DNA from: Microbulbifer halophilus
Lineage (GTDB): Bacteria; Pseudomonadota; Gammaproteobacteria; Pseudomonadales; Cellvibrionaceae
Assembly: GCF_026183675.1 (NCBI RefSeq)
Contig: NZ_JAPIVK010000001.1
Coordinates: 131,498 to 195,497 of the forward strand
Direction: 5' to 3'
DNA length: 64,000 nt
Shown piece after piece: positions 16,534-25,060 of the stretch. Positions within the stretch are counted from its first letter, which is position 1. Each line of letters begins with the position of its first letter. Position numbers and translations under genes: made by a program. The notes beneath the pieces were generated by a model that saw only the letters and a list, made by a program, of their open reading frames with translations, did not search any database and was not told the DNA's origin.

Positions 16534-17073
16534 ATGTTAGCGACGCATCTGGATGCGGAGCTCCGGTATAGTGCATACAGAACAGAAGTTTTCAAACAGG
16601 TTAAGGAGTTCCTGACCTATCCTGACTCCCATCACATACGCTTGTCAGATATCGATCACAAAGCCTTAACCCAGGCTCGCCTATGGCACGATATCCCGGA
16701 GAGGTCGGTGAACTTCGATTGGGAGCATGACTGTCGACTTTACCGCAAGCTATACCCAAAACGATTTGAGCTGGCTATCTGGCACCAGAACAGACTCGAA
16801 TCCCTTGCGCTTGGTCGGCCCTCATACAGTGGAACGAGAGTACGCCTGGAGCTTGTCGAAAGGCTGGCGAGAAACAGCCAGCTGAAGGGAAGAGCCTTCG
16901 TAATAACCGAACTCTCGTTGATGGCATATGCTGCTTTACTCGGGGCAGAGGAAATCAGGATTATGGAGCCCATCAACGAAAGCGTAAAAAACTACTACAT
17001 ATCCCGAGGCTACCGGTACGTGCCATCTACAGGTGCCACACACTTTCCAGACTACTGTGTAAAGAAGTTATGA
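16534..17073 (+). CDS. Uncharacterised protein, possibly of GNAT-like fold, first gene of a low-GC cassette
   Basis: A 179-residue soluble protein with a strong ribosome site (AAGGAGG five bases before the ATG). The N-terminal half is charged (HDIPERSVNFDWEHDCRLYR); the C-terminal half (RLELVERLARNSQLKGRAFV, LMAYAALLGAEEIRIMEPIN, NYYISRGYRYVP) has the helix/strand rhythm of GNAT acetyltransferases, where a terminal GY.Y near the end is common, but the acetyl-CoA loop is not obvious. Codon use is much more A/T-rich than in the neighbours, which suggests recent arrival. Its stop overlaps the next start as ATGA. Function unknown. Confidence 0.7.
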   Translation: MLATHLDAELRYSAYRTEVFKQVKEFLTYPDSHHIRLSDIDHKALTQARLWHDIPERSVNFDWEHDCRLYRKLYPKRFELAIWHQNRLESLALGRPSYSGTRVRLELVERLARNSQLKGRAFVITELSLMAYAALLGAEEIRIMEPINESVKNYYISRGYRYVPSTGATHFPDYCVKKL

Positions 17074-17252
17074 AAGTCAAGAAATCCCATCAAGAGCGTC
17101 TTAAAAAAATGAAAAAGACTCTCGAAGAAAATCAACATATCCTTGACTCCGAATTTCCGGACAACGTTACGCACGTAGGGTCTCCTGATCTTACGAAGAA
17201 GGAGGATAAGGACATCGACGAAGATTTTGAGGATAAATCAGATGAGGAATAG
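17070..17252 (+). CDS. Small highly charged protein
   Basis: A 60-residue protein beginning MKVKKSHQERLKKMKKTLEE: a basic helical N-terminus and a very acidic C-terminus (KKEDKDIDEDFEDKSDEE). The start overlaps the stop of the upstream gene by four bases, so it is probably made by coupled translation. The bipolar charge resembles small nucleic-acid-associated or adaptor/antitoxin-like proteins, but there is no recognised domain. Confidence 0.6.
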   Translation: MKVKKSHQERLKKMKKTLEENQHILDSEFPDNVTHVGSPDLTKKEDKDIDEDFEDKSDEE

Positions 17253-17379
17253 AGAGGAAGCGAGAAGCTTGGAAGATGCCAGAAACAGAGTCAAGGAGAT
17301 CCTGCAATCCGAAAAGAAACCACTCCCGCCCACTGATGTAAAACCAAAGCGCAATATTCCTGCAACAACGCAGAAATAG
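17242..17379 (+). CDS. Very small basic protein, third gene of the cassette
   Basis: Forty-five codons from an ATG at 17242 inside the end of the preceding frame (11-bp overlap) to TAG at 17377-17379. The product starts MRNREEARSLEDARNRVKEI and has a Lys/Pro-rich end. The upstream gene itself provides the purine-rich sequence GAGGATAAATCAG before the start. Support comes from the overlapping arrangement, shared A/T-rich codons and a terminator seven bases after the stop. It is short, so it could still be spurious. Confidence 0.45.
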   Translation: MRNREEARSLEDARNRVKEILQSEKKPLPPTDVKPKRNIPATTQK

Positions 17380-17385
17380 CCTGAC

Positions 17386-17414
17386 CAAAAAACCGGCGCT
17401 TGGCCGGCTTTTTA
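17386..17414. terminator. Bidirectional rho-independent terminator
   Basis: AAAAAACCGGC-GCTTG-GCCGGCTTTTTA: a stem of CCGGC/GCCGG with A-tract on one side and T-tract on the other, placed between the convergent small-gene cassette and purC. It can end transcription from both sides. Confidence 0.85.
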
Positions 17415-17432
17415 TCAGAGACAGGAATTCGA

Positions 17433-18536
17433 TCAATCGATCAGGCCGTAACCGTCGCGCAGGACCTCGATCAGCTCCGCCCTGGGATTGTCGGAGAGTT
17501 CGAGCTTTTTCCCGATGATCTTTTCCGCAATCCCCACATAGGTGGCGGAGACATCCATCAGCATGGATTCCGGCAGTTCGTTGTCGCGGGCCAACGCCCG
17601 GCGCTCGTCCATGCGCTCCTTGTCGAGCAGGATATCCGGGTCCGGGAAGTGGTTGAGCAAGGCCTGGCGGAAGCCCTCTTTGGAGTTTTCCACCACCCTG
17701 CCGTTGCGGTACTGCTGGCCGTCCCAGATGCGGGAGGAGTCGGGGGTGCCCACTTCGTCCATGTAGATCAGTTTTTCGCTGCCGTCGGCGTCGATGACAT
17801 AGCCGAATTCGAACTTGGTATCGACGAAGATCTGGTCGATCTGTTCCAGCTCGGCGGAGATTGCGGCGAAGCCCTCTTTCAGCAGCTTCTCGTAGAGATC
17901 GATATCGTCGGCGTTGCGGAAATTGAACGCCTCGGCATTGTCTTCAATGTTCTTGCGGGTAATGTTGACGTCGTCCGCTTCCGGCACACCCGGAAGGCCC
18001 TTCAGGACACCCTTGGTGGACGGGGTGATCAGCAGCTCCGGCAGCTTCTGGTCTTTCTGCAGGCCGTCGGGAATCTGAATACCGCAGAACTCGCGCTCGC
18101 CCCGGGCGTAGGCGCGCCACATGGAACCGGTGATATACCGGCGGGCGATGGCCTCGATCATCACCGGGCGGGCCTTCTGCACGATCCACACCAGCGGGTG
18201 CGGGATATCCAGGATATGGCTGTCGGCCAGGCCCTTGTCCCTGAATAGCTGGAACCAGTGGTTGGAGATGGCGTTCAGCGCCGCGCCCTTGCCGGGCACA
18301 CCACGCATACCGCCCTCGCCGGTCCAGATACAGTCGAAGGCGGAGATACGGTCGGAAATCACCATCACCGCCAGCGACGCGTCGGGCGCCACCGGGTAGC
18401 CCTTTTCCTCGATCAGGCGCCGGCTGTCGGCTTCGGTCAGCCAGTAGACCGAGCGGACCTTGCCGCTGTGGACGGGTTTATCGGTGCGGATCGGCAGATC
18501 GTCGTTGACTGCCAGTACTTTGCCAGCATGGCTCAT
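17433..18536 (-). CDS. purC: Phosphoribosylaminoimidazole-succinocarboxamide synthase
   Basis: A 367-residue SAICAR synthetase, joining aspartate to CAIR with ATP in de novo purine synthesis. It is of the long form rather than the roughly 237-residue form of Escherichia coli. Motifs include [10 protein letters not shown] near the start, [14 protein letters not shown], the substrate region [20 protein letters not shown], and [15 protein letters not shown]. It is transcribed towards the shared terminator, with a free-standing position downstream of perM. Confidence 0.94.
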   Translation of the reverse strand: MSHAGKVLAVNDDLPIRTDKPVHSGKVRSVYWLTEADSRRLIEEKGYPVAPDASLAVMVISDRISAFDCIWTGEGGMRGVPGKGAALNAISNHWFQLFRDKGLADSHILDIPHPLVWIVQKARPVMIEAIARRYITGSMWRAYARGEREFCGIQIPDGLQKDQKLPELLITPSTKGVLKGLPGVPEADDVNITRKNIEDNAEAFNFRNADDIDLYEKLLKEGFAAISAELEQIDQIFVDTKFEFGYVIDADGSEKLIYMDEVGTPDSSRIWDGQQYRNGRVVENSKEGFRQALLNHFPDPDILLDKERMDERRALARDNELPESMLMDVSATYVGIAEKIIGKKLELSDNPRAELIEVLRDGYGLID

Positions 18537-18621
18537 GGATCATTCCTAATTGGATTCAGTTCTTATCGATGGCGAACAAATCGGGGGCGGGAAGTTGGCA
18601 GGCTCCCACAGGGGCAACTCT

Positions 18622-19725
18622 TCACTCGGCGGCCTCTTCTGTCTCCTCCGCCTCCCTGGCCTGCCATTCGGCCTGATGCTCGACGGTGGGCCAGGCGTTC
18701 ATGATCGCCTTCAACAGGGTCGCCAGCGGAATGGCGAAGAACACCCCCCAGAATCCCCAGATACCGCCGAAGAAGAGTACCGCCAGGATGATGGCCACCG
18801 GGTGCAGGTTGACCGCCTCGGAGAACAGCAGCGGTACCAGCACATTGCCGTCCAGAAGCTGGATGATGCCGTAGGCCAGTATCAGGTAGAAGAACTCACT
18901 GCTCCAGCCCCACTGGAACAGGCCGATGGCGGCCACCGGGATGGTTACCACGGCGGCGCCGATATAGGGAATCAGCACACTGAGCCCCACTGCCACTGCC
19001 AGCAGCAGCGCGTAGTTGACGCCCAGCGCCAGGAAGGCGGCGTAGCTGATCAGTGCCACTATGCCGATCTCGATCACCTTGCCGCGCACATAGTTGGCCA
19101 CCTGATCGTTCATCTCGTGCCAGATCTGGCGCAGCATGGGTCGGCGATGTGGCAGGAAGGAGGTGCACCAGCCGATCAGCCGCTCGGAATCCTTGAGGAA
19201 GAAAAATACCAGCAGCGGCACCACCACGGCGTAGATCAACACAGCGGCGAGAACCGGCAGGTTGGCCAGGGAGAAGGTCAGCAGTGTCTGGGTCACATTG
19301 CCCAATTCGCTGCCAATGGTGTTGAAGATTCCGTCGATCTGCTCGGCGGAGACCAGCCGCGGATAGCGCTCGGGCAACAGCAGTAGCAACTCCTGCCCCC
19401 GCTCGATCATGTTTGGCAGTTCCGCGAACAGGCGCACCAGTTGGCGCCAGATGATCGGCAGCACCACCAGGAAAAGCGCGACGACCGTCCCCACCAGCAC
19501 CACGCAGGATAAACTCACCGCCAGCCAGTGGGGGGCACCCCAGGATTGCAGCCGCTGCACCATGCCCTGCAACAGGAAGGCGATGATCAACGCCGCCAGC
19601 ACCGGCGCCAGTACCTGCCCCAGGGTGGCCAGCACCACCAGGGCCGCCAGCAGCAACAGGACCAGCAATACCACCTCTTCCTGGCTGAAATAGCGGTTAA
19701 CCCAGTGTTTGACGATGGTCAGCAT
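18622..19725 (-). CDS. perM: AI-2E family transporter (PerM-like permease)
   Basis: A 367-residue inner-membrane protein with about seven to eight hydrophobic segments and the AI-2E/PerM family layout: two N-terminal helices, a soluble stretch (about 95-165, LPNMIERGQELLLLLPERYP), then a helix bundle with PYIGAAVVTIPVAAIGLFQW and LFFGGIWGFWGVFFAIPLAT. Family members have been described as AI-2 exporters or as ion transporters; the substrate here is unknown. It lies 18 bp after the TusA-like gene, as in Pseudomonas. Confidence 0.88.
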   Translation of the reverse strand: MLTIVKHWVNRYFSQEEVVLLVLLLLAALVVLATLGQVLAPVLAALIIAFLLQGMVQRLQSWGAPHWLAVSLSCVVLVGTVVALFLVVLPIIWRQLVRLFAELPNMIERGQELLLLLPERYPRLVSAEQIDGIFNTIGSELGNVTQTLLTFSLANLPVLAAVLIYAVVVPLLVFFFLKDSERLIGWCTSFLPHRRPMLRQIWHEMNDQVANYVRGKVIEIGIVALISYAAFLALGVNYALLLAVAVGLSVLIPYIGAAVVTIPVAAIGLFQWGWSSEFFYLILAYGIIQLLDGNVLVPLLFSEAVNLHPVAIILAVLFFGGIWGFWGVFFAIPLATLLKAIMNAWPTVEHQAEWQAREAEETEEAAE

Positions 19726-19743
19726 AAATTCGGCGTTCTCTTT

Positions 19744-20040
19744 CTATTGCCCGGCCCGCAGCCAGTAGTAAAAACAATCCCCGCGGCGCTCCGCGCGCAG
19801 CAGGACACGGCCGCTCAGCTCGGCAAAACTGTGAAAATCGCGCCAGGATCCCTCGTCCGTGGCCAGCACGCACAGCAGCGTGCCGGCAGGATAGTCCCGC
19901 AGTGCGCGACGCATGGCCAGCAGCGGCTGAGGGCACCGCAGGCCGCGGGCATCCACGGTGGTGGCGGCGTCCCGATCGGCAGAGCCTTCAGCGGACAAAT
20001 TGTCATCGGCGGGAGGTCCGGTCATCGGCTGCGCGGTCAC
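19744..20040 (-). CDS. TusA-like sulfur-carrier protein
   Basis: A 98-residue protein with the TusA signature VDARGLRCPQPLL, whose cysteine carries persulfide sulfur, after an unusually long N-terminal tail of about 28 polar residues. The tail has no family counterpart and the true start could be later. The position between bepA and perM matches Pseudomonas aeruginosa, where the homologue PA1006 is tied to molybdenum cofactor metabolism and nitrate growth. A role in sulfur transfer is likely, the exact acceptor unknown. Confidence 0.85.
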   Translation of the reverse strand: MTAQPMTGPPADDNLSAEGSADRDAATTVDARGLRCPQPLLAMRRALRDYPAGTLLCVLATDEGSWRDFHSFAELSGRVLLRAERRGDCFYYWLRAGQ

Positions 20041-20245
20041 TGTCTTTCGATGGGCGCATTATAACGCGTATAAGACGCGGGAATCCGGGTCAATCCACCT
20101 CCCGCGCAATTTCTTTCAACGGCGATGGTGACGACAACTCTTAGAACCTTTTACCACCCCTCTGGTCAAAACCTCGACAGTTTGCCGAGGTTGCCATAGA
20201 GTTGTCCCAGAGATATCCCCGGAACAAACCGAGCAGTAACAACCG

Positions 20246-21742
20246 ATGATCGACCTGAAGAGAAACAGCCGCCTCCGCCCGCTACGACAGCGTATCAGCG
20301 GCGGCCTGGCAGCGCTGGGCATGGGGCTGCTGCTCGGCAGTGTGCCGCCGGCAGCACTGGCGGAAGAGGATCGGATACAACTGCCCGAACTCGGCGACGC
20401 CACCAGCGGCCTGGTCTCCCACGCGCGGGAGAAGGATCTGGGGCAGATGTGGCTGCGCATGTTCCGCAGTCAGGTGCCCACCTCCAGCGATGCGCTGCTG
20501 CAGCAATATGTGGAGGAGACCGTCAAAGGCCTGGCGGAACACAGCCCACTCGAGGACAAAGCCGTCGATGTGGTGGTGGTCAACAACGACACCATGAACG
20601 CCTTCGCCGTCCCCGGCGGCGTCATGGGGATCCACACCGGCCTGTTCCTGTTCGCCGAAAACGAGGACCAGTTCGCGTCGGTGGTGGCACACGAACTGGG
20701 CCACCTGAGCCAGCGTCACTATGCGCGCTCCCTGGAGGCGCAACGCAACAGTACCATTCCCACCCTGGCCGGCATGCTGGGCGCGCTGGTGCTGGCGGCC
20801 ACCGCCGGCGGCGACGCAGGCCTCGCCGCCATGACCGCGACCCAGGCGGCGGCCCTGGACAACCAACTGCGCTTCTCGCGCCAGAACGAAAAGGAAGCGG
20901 ACCGGGTAGGCATCCAGACCCTGGCCAAATCCGGCCGCGACCCGCAGGCGGCCGGGGAAATGTTCGAGCAGATGCTCAGGGCCACCCGCTACTATCGCCG
21001 CCCCCCGGAATTCCTGCTGACCCACCCGGTGACCGAAAAGCGGATCGCCGATGCCCGTTTGCGCGCCAATCGCATGCCGGACACAAAGACCACCGACAGC
21101 CTCGACTACCACCTGATGCGCGCGCGTATCCGGGTCAGGGCCGAGGACACGCCGCAACAGGCGGTCAAACGCTTCCAGGCGGAACTGCGCGGTATCCATG
21201 ACAATGAGGAGGCGGCCCGCTACGGCCTGGCGCTGGCGCAGATCGACGCCGGCAAGCCCGACTATGCGCTGGAGACCCTGCAGCCGCTACTGGATGCGCG
21301 ACCGGACAAGAACACCTATGTACTGGCTCGGGCCGATATCGACATCACCCGCAACGCCTACGACACCGCCATCGAGCGCCTGCAGTCCGCCCTGGACAAG
21401 GCGCCGGGCGACCACGCGCTGACCATGGGCCTAGCCAACGCCCATTTCAAGGCGGGCAATTACCTGGCGGCGGAGCGCCTTCTGGAGACACACAGCCGCG
21501 TGCGTCGCGAGGACCCGTCGGTCTGGTACCTGCTGGCGGAGACACACGGCCTGGCCGGGGATATCGTCGGTGTACACGAGGCGCGCGCCGAGTACTACAT
21601 CCTCAACGGCGTCTTCGACAAGGCCGCCCAGCACCTCCGCCACGGCATCCGCCTGGCCAAAAACGACTACCAGACCCACGCGATCCTGGAACAGCGGCTG
21701 AAGGATGTAATGAAGATGCAGCGGGAGGCGAAGGAACTTTAA
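20246..21742 (+). CDS. bepA: Periplasmic M48 metalloprotease/chaperone with TPR repeats
   Basis: A 498-residue exported protease of the BepA (YfgC) type, which helps assemble or remove LptD and other outer-membrane proteins. A signal peptide ends near Ala39 (PPAALA). The M48 zinc motif is HELGH at 149-153, with the third ligand in NEKEADRVG. The C-terminal half (about 290-490) is built of TPR repeats, for example AARYGLALAQIDAGKPDYAL and ALTMGLANAHFKAGNYLAAE. It is divergent from the TusA-like gene and convergent with nadA, from which a long hairpin separates it. Confidence 0.94.
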   Translation: MIDLKRNSRLRPLRQRISGGLAALGMGLLLGSVPPAALAEEDRIQLPELGDATSGLVSHAREKDLGQMWLRMFRSQVPTSSDALLQQYVEETVKGLAEHSPLEDKAVDVVVVNNDTMNAFAVPGGVMGIHTGLFLFAENEDQFASVVAHELGHLSQRHYARSLEAQRNSTIPTLAGMLGALVLAATAGGDAGLAAMTATQAAALDNQLRFSRQNEKEADRVGIQTLAKSGRDPQAAGEMFEQMLRATRYYRRPPEFLLTHPVTEKRIADARLRANRMPDTKTTDSLDYHLMRARIRVRAEDTPQQAVKRFQAELRGIHDNEEAARYGLALAQIDAGKPDYALETLQPLLDARPDKNTYVLARADIDITRNAYDTAIERLQSALDKAPGDHALTMGLANAHFKAGNYLAAERLLETHSRVRREDPSVWYLLAETHGLAGDIVGVHEARAEYYILNGVFDKAAQHLRHGIRLAKNDYQTHAILEQRLKDVMKMQREAKEL

Positions 21743-21807
21743 TGATGAATGCGGAATGATGACAAATCTGCTGGGAGCAGATATGTCATCATTCCGCATT
21801 CATCATT
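21741..21807. terminator. Long perfect hairpin between convergent bepA and nadA
   Basis: The 24-bp arms at 21741-21764 and 21784-21807 are exact inverted copies (AATGATGAATGCGG... and its complement), and the 19-base loop folds again as ATCTGCT-GGG-AGCAGAT. The first two bases are part of the bepA stop codon. There is no T-run, so it is a candidate bidirectional terminator or mRNA 3'-end stabiliser rather than a classic intrinsic terminator. Confidence 0.65.
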
Positions 21808-21811
21808 CGCC

Positions 21812-22882
21812 CTAGTCCAGCGGTTTGCGGAAGTCCAGCATCCGCTGCAGCGGGATCATCGCGCGCCGGCCCAGGTCCGGGTCCACCAGGATTTCGTTGT
21901 CGCCGCGCTCCAGCACCCCGCAGAGGTTTTCAAGCCCGTTCATCGCCATCCACGGGCAGTTGGCGCAGCTGCGACAGGTGGCGCCGGCACCGGCGGTGGG
22001 GGCGACGATCAGCTCCTTGTCCGGGCACTGCTGCTGCATCTTGTAGAAGATGCCCTGGTCAGTGGCGACGATAAAGCGCTTTTCCGGGCGCGTCCTGGCC
22101 GCATTGATGATCTGCGAAGTGGAACCCACCACATCCGCCAGTTCCACCACCGCCGCCGGCGATTCCGGGTGCACCAGCACCACGGCATCCGGGTACATGG
22201 CCTTCAGGTCCTGTACGCCCTTGGCCTTGAATTCCTCGTGCACGATGCAGGAACCGTCCCACAGCAGCACGTCCGCGCCGGTTTCCCGCTGCACATAGCT
22301 ACCCAGGTGCTTGTCCGGCGCCCACAGGATCTTCTCGCCCTGCGCGTCCAGGTGATCCACCACATCCAGCGCGATACTGGAGGTTACCACCCAGTCGGCG
22401 CGCGCCTTTACCGCCGCTGAAGTGTTCGCATAGACGACCACGGTGCGGTCGGCGTTGGCATCGCAGAAGGCGGAAAACTCCTCCGGCGGACAGCCGATAT
22501 CCAGGGAACAGGTGGCTTCCAGGGTGGGCATCAATACGCGCTTTTCCGGCGTCAGGATCTTGGCGGTCTCGCCCATGAATTTCACCCCGGCCACGATCAG
22601 CGTGTCCGCCTGGTGTTCGGCGCCGAAGCGCGCCATCTCCAGTGAATCCGACACGCAGCCACCGGTCTCCTCCGCCAGTGCCTGGATCAGCGGATCCGTG
22701 TAGTAGTGGGCCACCAGCACCGCGTTCTGTTCCTTCAGCAGGCGCTTGATGCGCTCGCGCCACAGCTGCAACTCGTCCTCGCTGTACTCGTGTACAGCCG
22801 GCTCGGCCAGGTGGGCCTGCACTATCGACCTGGAACCGGAGCGGGAATCGACGTCTTCTGTGGGAACCAACTTCTCGGTCAT
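21812..22882 (-). CDS. nadA: Quinolinate synthase A
   Basis: A 356-residue [4Fe-4S] enzyme that condenses iminoaspartate and dihydroxyacetone phosphate to quinolinate for NAD synthesis. The three pseudo-symmetric domains are present, with [40 protein letters not shown] and [12 protein letters not shown], and the cluster region [19 protein letters not shown] near the C-terminus. The gene lies next to the tRNA-Lys/queC block, as in pseudomonads. The nadB partner is not in the window. Confidence 0.96.
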   Translation of the reverse strand: MTEKLVPTEDVDSRSGSRSIVQAHLAEPAVHEYSEDELQLWRERIKRLLKEQNAVLVAHYYTDPLIQALAEETGGCVSDSLEMARFGAEHQADTLIVAGVKFMGETAKILTPEKRVLMPTLEATCSLDIGCPPEEFSAFCDANADRTVVVYANTSAAVKARADWVVTSSIALDVVDHLDAQGEKILWAPDKHLGSYVQRETGADVLLWDGSCIVHEEFKAKGVQDLKAMYPDAVVLVHPESPAAVVELADVVGSTSQIINAARTRPEKRFIVATDQGIFYKMQQQCPDKELIVAPTAGAGATCRSCANCPWMAMNGLENLCGVLERGDNEILVDPDLGRRAMIPLQRMLDFRKPLD

Positions 22883-23024
22883 GATTACCTGTCACCAGTG
22901 GAAAAGCGCGCATTATAGCCTTTTGTGACCAGACTGTTGCAGCCCGGGCCCAGAGTGTAAGACGGCACCTGTGCAGATCTCAAATTCGCGTACGCGCGAA
23001 ACGGACGGAGGATACAAGGGGGAA

Positions 23025-23100
23025 TGGTGGGTCGTGCTGGATTCGAACCAGCGACCAATTGGTTAAAAGCCAACTGCTCTACCGACTGAGCTAACGACCC
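23025..23100 (-). tRNA. tRNA-Lys (anticodon TTT)
   Basis: The 76-nt minus-strand sequence starts GGGTCGTTAGCTCAG and ends with encoded CCA. The acceptor stem GGGTCGT pairs with ACGACCC, the anticodon loop reads CTTTTAA with TTT, and the T-loop GGTTCGAATCC is canonical. The D-loop has CGGTAG where the second copy has TGGTAG. Confidence 0.97.
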
Positions 23101-23115
23101 GCAAAAGAGGAGCGC

Positions 23116-23143
23116 ATCATACTGATCTGCTGCCGAAAAGCAA
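23116..23143 (-). promoter_or_regulatory. Sigma-70 promoter of the first tRNA-Lys gene
   Basis: On the minus strand TTGCTT (23138-23143) and TATGAT (23116-23121) are 16 bp apart, placing the start about 8-10 bases before the tRNA. The -10 is followed by a GC-rich discriminator (GCGCTCC), typical of stable-RNA promoters. Confidence 0.65.
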
Positions 23144-23168
23144 CGCCCGCGGCGCTGCAATCCATACA

Positions 23169-23195
23169 GGAAGGGCCGCCAGTGGCGGCCCTTCC
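23169..23195 (-). terminator. Hairpin after the second tRNA-Lys gene
   Basis: GGAAGGGCCGCC-AGT-GGCGGCCCTTCC is a perfect 12-bp stem with a 3-base loop, starting seven bases after the 3' end of the upstream tRNA copy. The following sequence (TGTATGG on the minus strand) has only a weak T content. Confidence 0.7.
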
Positions 23196-23202
23196 GGAAA
23201 GA

Positions 23203-23278
23203 TGGTGGGTCGTGCTGGATTCGAACCAGCGACCAATTGGTTAAAAGCCAACTGCTCTACCAACTGAGCTAACGACCC
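23203..23278 (-). tRNA. tRNA-Lys (anticodon TTT), second copy
   Basis: A 76-nt gene identical to the neighbouring copy except in the D-loop (one base). It also encodes CCA and has anticodon TTT. The two copies are 102 bp apart, each with its own promoter and the first with its own hairpin, so they are likely independent transcription units made by duplication. Confidence 0.97.
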
Positions 23279-23307
23279 GTTGATGCCTCGCTGTCGAGGA
23301 GCTGCGT

Positions 23308-23335
23308 ATCTTACGGATCTATTTCCAAAAGACAA
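23308..23335 (-). promoter_or_regulatory. Sigma-70 promoter of the second tRNA-Lys gene
   Basis: On the minus strand TTGTCT (23330-23335) and TAAGAT (23308-23313) are 16 bp apart, about 30 bp before the tRNA 5' end. Confidence 0.65.
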
Positions 23336-23396
23336 TACCCGGCGGTAAAAATTCAAAGAATTTAAGGGGTTAGCGCCGCATTGCAGGCTCCTGCAG

Positions 23397-24074
23397 TCAA
23401 CCCGCGTAGATCGTCGGGTCCGCCAGGCCGGCCTCGGTGAAACCGGCCGCCCGCAGGCGGCAGCTGTCGCAGCGGCCGCAGGCGGCGCCGTCCGGCCGTG
23501 CCTGATAGCAGGATACCGTCAAACTGTAGTCCACTCCCAGTTCGGTGCCGCGGCGCACGATATCCGCCTTGGACATTTCCATCAGCGGCGCGCGGATCCT
23601 GAGGCCGCGCCCCTCCACACCGGCCCGCGTGGCCAGGTTGGCTGTCTTTTCGAAGGCCTCTATATATTCCGGGCGACAATCCGGGTAGCCGGAGTAGTCC
23701 ACCGCATTGACACCGACGAAGATATCCTGCGCTCCCAGCACCTCGGCCCAGCCCAGGGCGATGGACAGGAATACGGTATTGCGCGCCGGTACATAGGTCA
23801 CCGGAATACCGCCGGTCTCCTCCTCCGGTACGTCGATGCTGTCGTCGGTCAGCGCAGAGCCGCCGATGGCGCCCAGGCCCAGTTGTACCACCTTGTGTTC
23901 GCGGGTCTCCTGATCGGCGGCCACCCGCCGGGCGGCCGCCAGTTCGGCGCTGCTGCGCTGGCCGTAGTCGAAGCCCAGCGCGTAGCATTCGAAGCCCTCG
24001 GCGCGGGCCATCGCCAGTACAGTGGCGGAATCCAGGCCGCCGGATAGCAGGACTACGGCTTTTTTCGTGGTCAT
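23397..24074 (-). CDS. queC: 7-cyano-7-deazaguanine (preQ0) synthase
   Basis: A 225-residue ATP-dependent enzyme making preQ0 from carboxydeazaguanine in queuosine biosynthesis. The PP-loop is [14 protein letters not shown] near the N-terminus, [19 protein letters not shown] is the family core, and a C-terminal zinc site reads [20 protein letters not shown]. It is encoded downstream of queE on the same strand, after a REP-like palindrome. Confidence 0.97.
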   Translation of the reverse strand: MTTKKAVVLLSGGLDSATVLAMARAEGFECYALGFDYGQRSSAELAAARRVAADQETREHKVVQLGLGAIGGSALTDDSIDVPEEETGGIPVTYVPARNTVFLSIALGWAEVLGAQDIFVGVNAVDYSGYPDCRPEYIEAFEKTANLATRAGVEGRGLRIRAPLMEMSKADIVRRGTELGVDYSLTVSCYQARPDGAACGRCDSCRLRAAGFTEAGLADPTIYAG

Positions 24075-24127
24075 GATTTCCTCGTGAATCAGTGTTCAGG
24101 GGATAGGATTGGGTGCCAAACCCGCCG

Positions 24128-24169
24128 CCCTCTCCCCCGGCCCCTCTCCCGGAGGGAGTAGGGGAGCTA
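24128..24169. repeat. REP-like palindrome, CCCTCTCC...GGGAGTAGGGG
   Basis: An imperfect copy of the CCCTCTCCCCCGGCCCCTCTC family between queE and queC. A partial GTAGGGTGCGC-type copy (CAGGGTGCACCGCGCGCCC) follows at about 24194. Confidence 0.75.
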
Positions 24170-24232
24170 TGCGTTCAGATTTCGGGGAATTCCAGGGTGC
24201 ACCGCGCGCCCAGTCCGCAGCAAGCTACCAAG

Positions 24233-24892
24233 CTACACCCCGGGAACATCGCCCCAGAGCAGCTTGTGCATCTGCAGTTGCATGCGCACCGGCAGGCCGG
24301 CCTCGAGGATCCACTCGGCCAGTTGTCGCGGCGGGACCTGTTCGTAGCTGGGAGAGAAGAGCACTTCCCCCACCCGTTCGGTCAGCCGGTAGCGGTCGAC
24401 GGTGAAGCTGGCCCAGTCGAAATCCGAGCGATCGCAGATCACGAACTTGATCTGGTCGCGCCCGGTGAGGACGTCGATATTGTCCATGCGATTGCGGTGC
24501 TGTTCGCCGGAGGCCGGCGTCTTCAGGTCGACCACCCGCGACACGCGAGTGTCCACGGCCCCCACCGGCATGGCACCGCCGGTTTCCAGGGATACCCGGT
24601 AGCCGGCGTCGCACAGCGCCGTCAGCAGCGGCAGGCAGTTGGGCTGGGCCAGCGGCTCGCCGCCGCTGACACAGACATGGCGCGCCGGGTGGCTCTTCAC
24701 CTCCTGCAGGATCTGCGCCAGGGTCATGCGCTCGCCGCCATGGAAGGCGTACTCGGAGTCGCAGTAGGTACAGCGCAGCGGGCAGCCGGTTAGGCGCACG
24801 AATACCGTCGGGTAGCCGGACTCCCGCGCCTCCCCCTGCAGGGAATAGAAGATCTCGGTGATGCGGAGCGACTCCGCGGTCAAGTCAGTCAT
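24233..24892 (-). CDS. queE: 7-carboxy-7-deazaguanine synthase (radical SAM)
   Basis: A 219-residue radical SAM enzyme that contracts 6-carboxytetrahydropterin to carboxydeazaguanine. The cluster motif is GCPLRCTYCD (C-x3-C-x2-C), preceded by IFYSLQGEARESGYPTVFVR and followed by CVSGGEPLAQPN. The start MTDLTAESL is chosen; a GTG three codons earlier is also possible, and neither has a strong ribosome site. It is the first gene of the queE-queC pair, after cpoB of the Tol-Pal operon. Confidence 0.94.
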   Translation of the reverse strand: MTDLTAESLRITEIFYSLQGEARESGYPTVFVRLTGCPLRCTYCDSEYAFHGGERMTLAQILQEVKSHPARHVCVSGGEPLAQPNCLPLLTALCDAGYRVSLETGGAMPVGAVDTRVSRVVDLKTPASGEQHRNRMDNIDVLTGRDQIKFVICDRSDFDWASFTVDRYRLTERVGEVLFSPSYEQVPPRQLAEWILEAGLPVRMQLQMHKLLWGDVPGV

Positions 24893-25060
24893 TGCTACCA
24901 CAATAGAAAACGCCCGGACGGCACATGCCGCCCGGGCGCGGGATCATAGAGGTTTTGTGGTTAAAAAACCAGCGGGAGGCTTCGAGACTGGTCCGCCAGC
25001 CTCTTCCCAACCCGCGAAAGTCCAACATCGGGGGCATGGGAACCACCGGGCTCTTCTATG

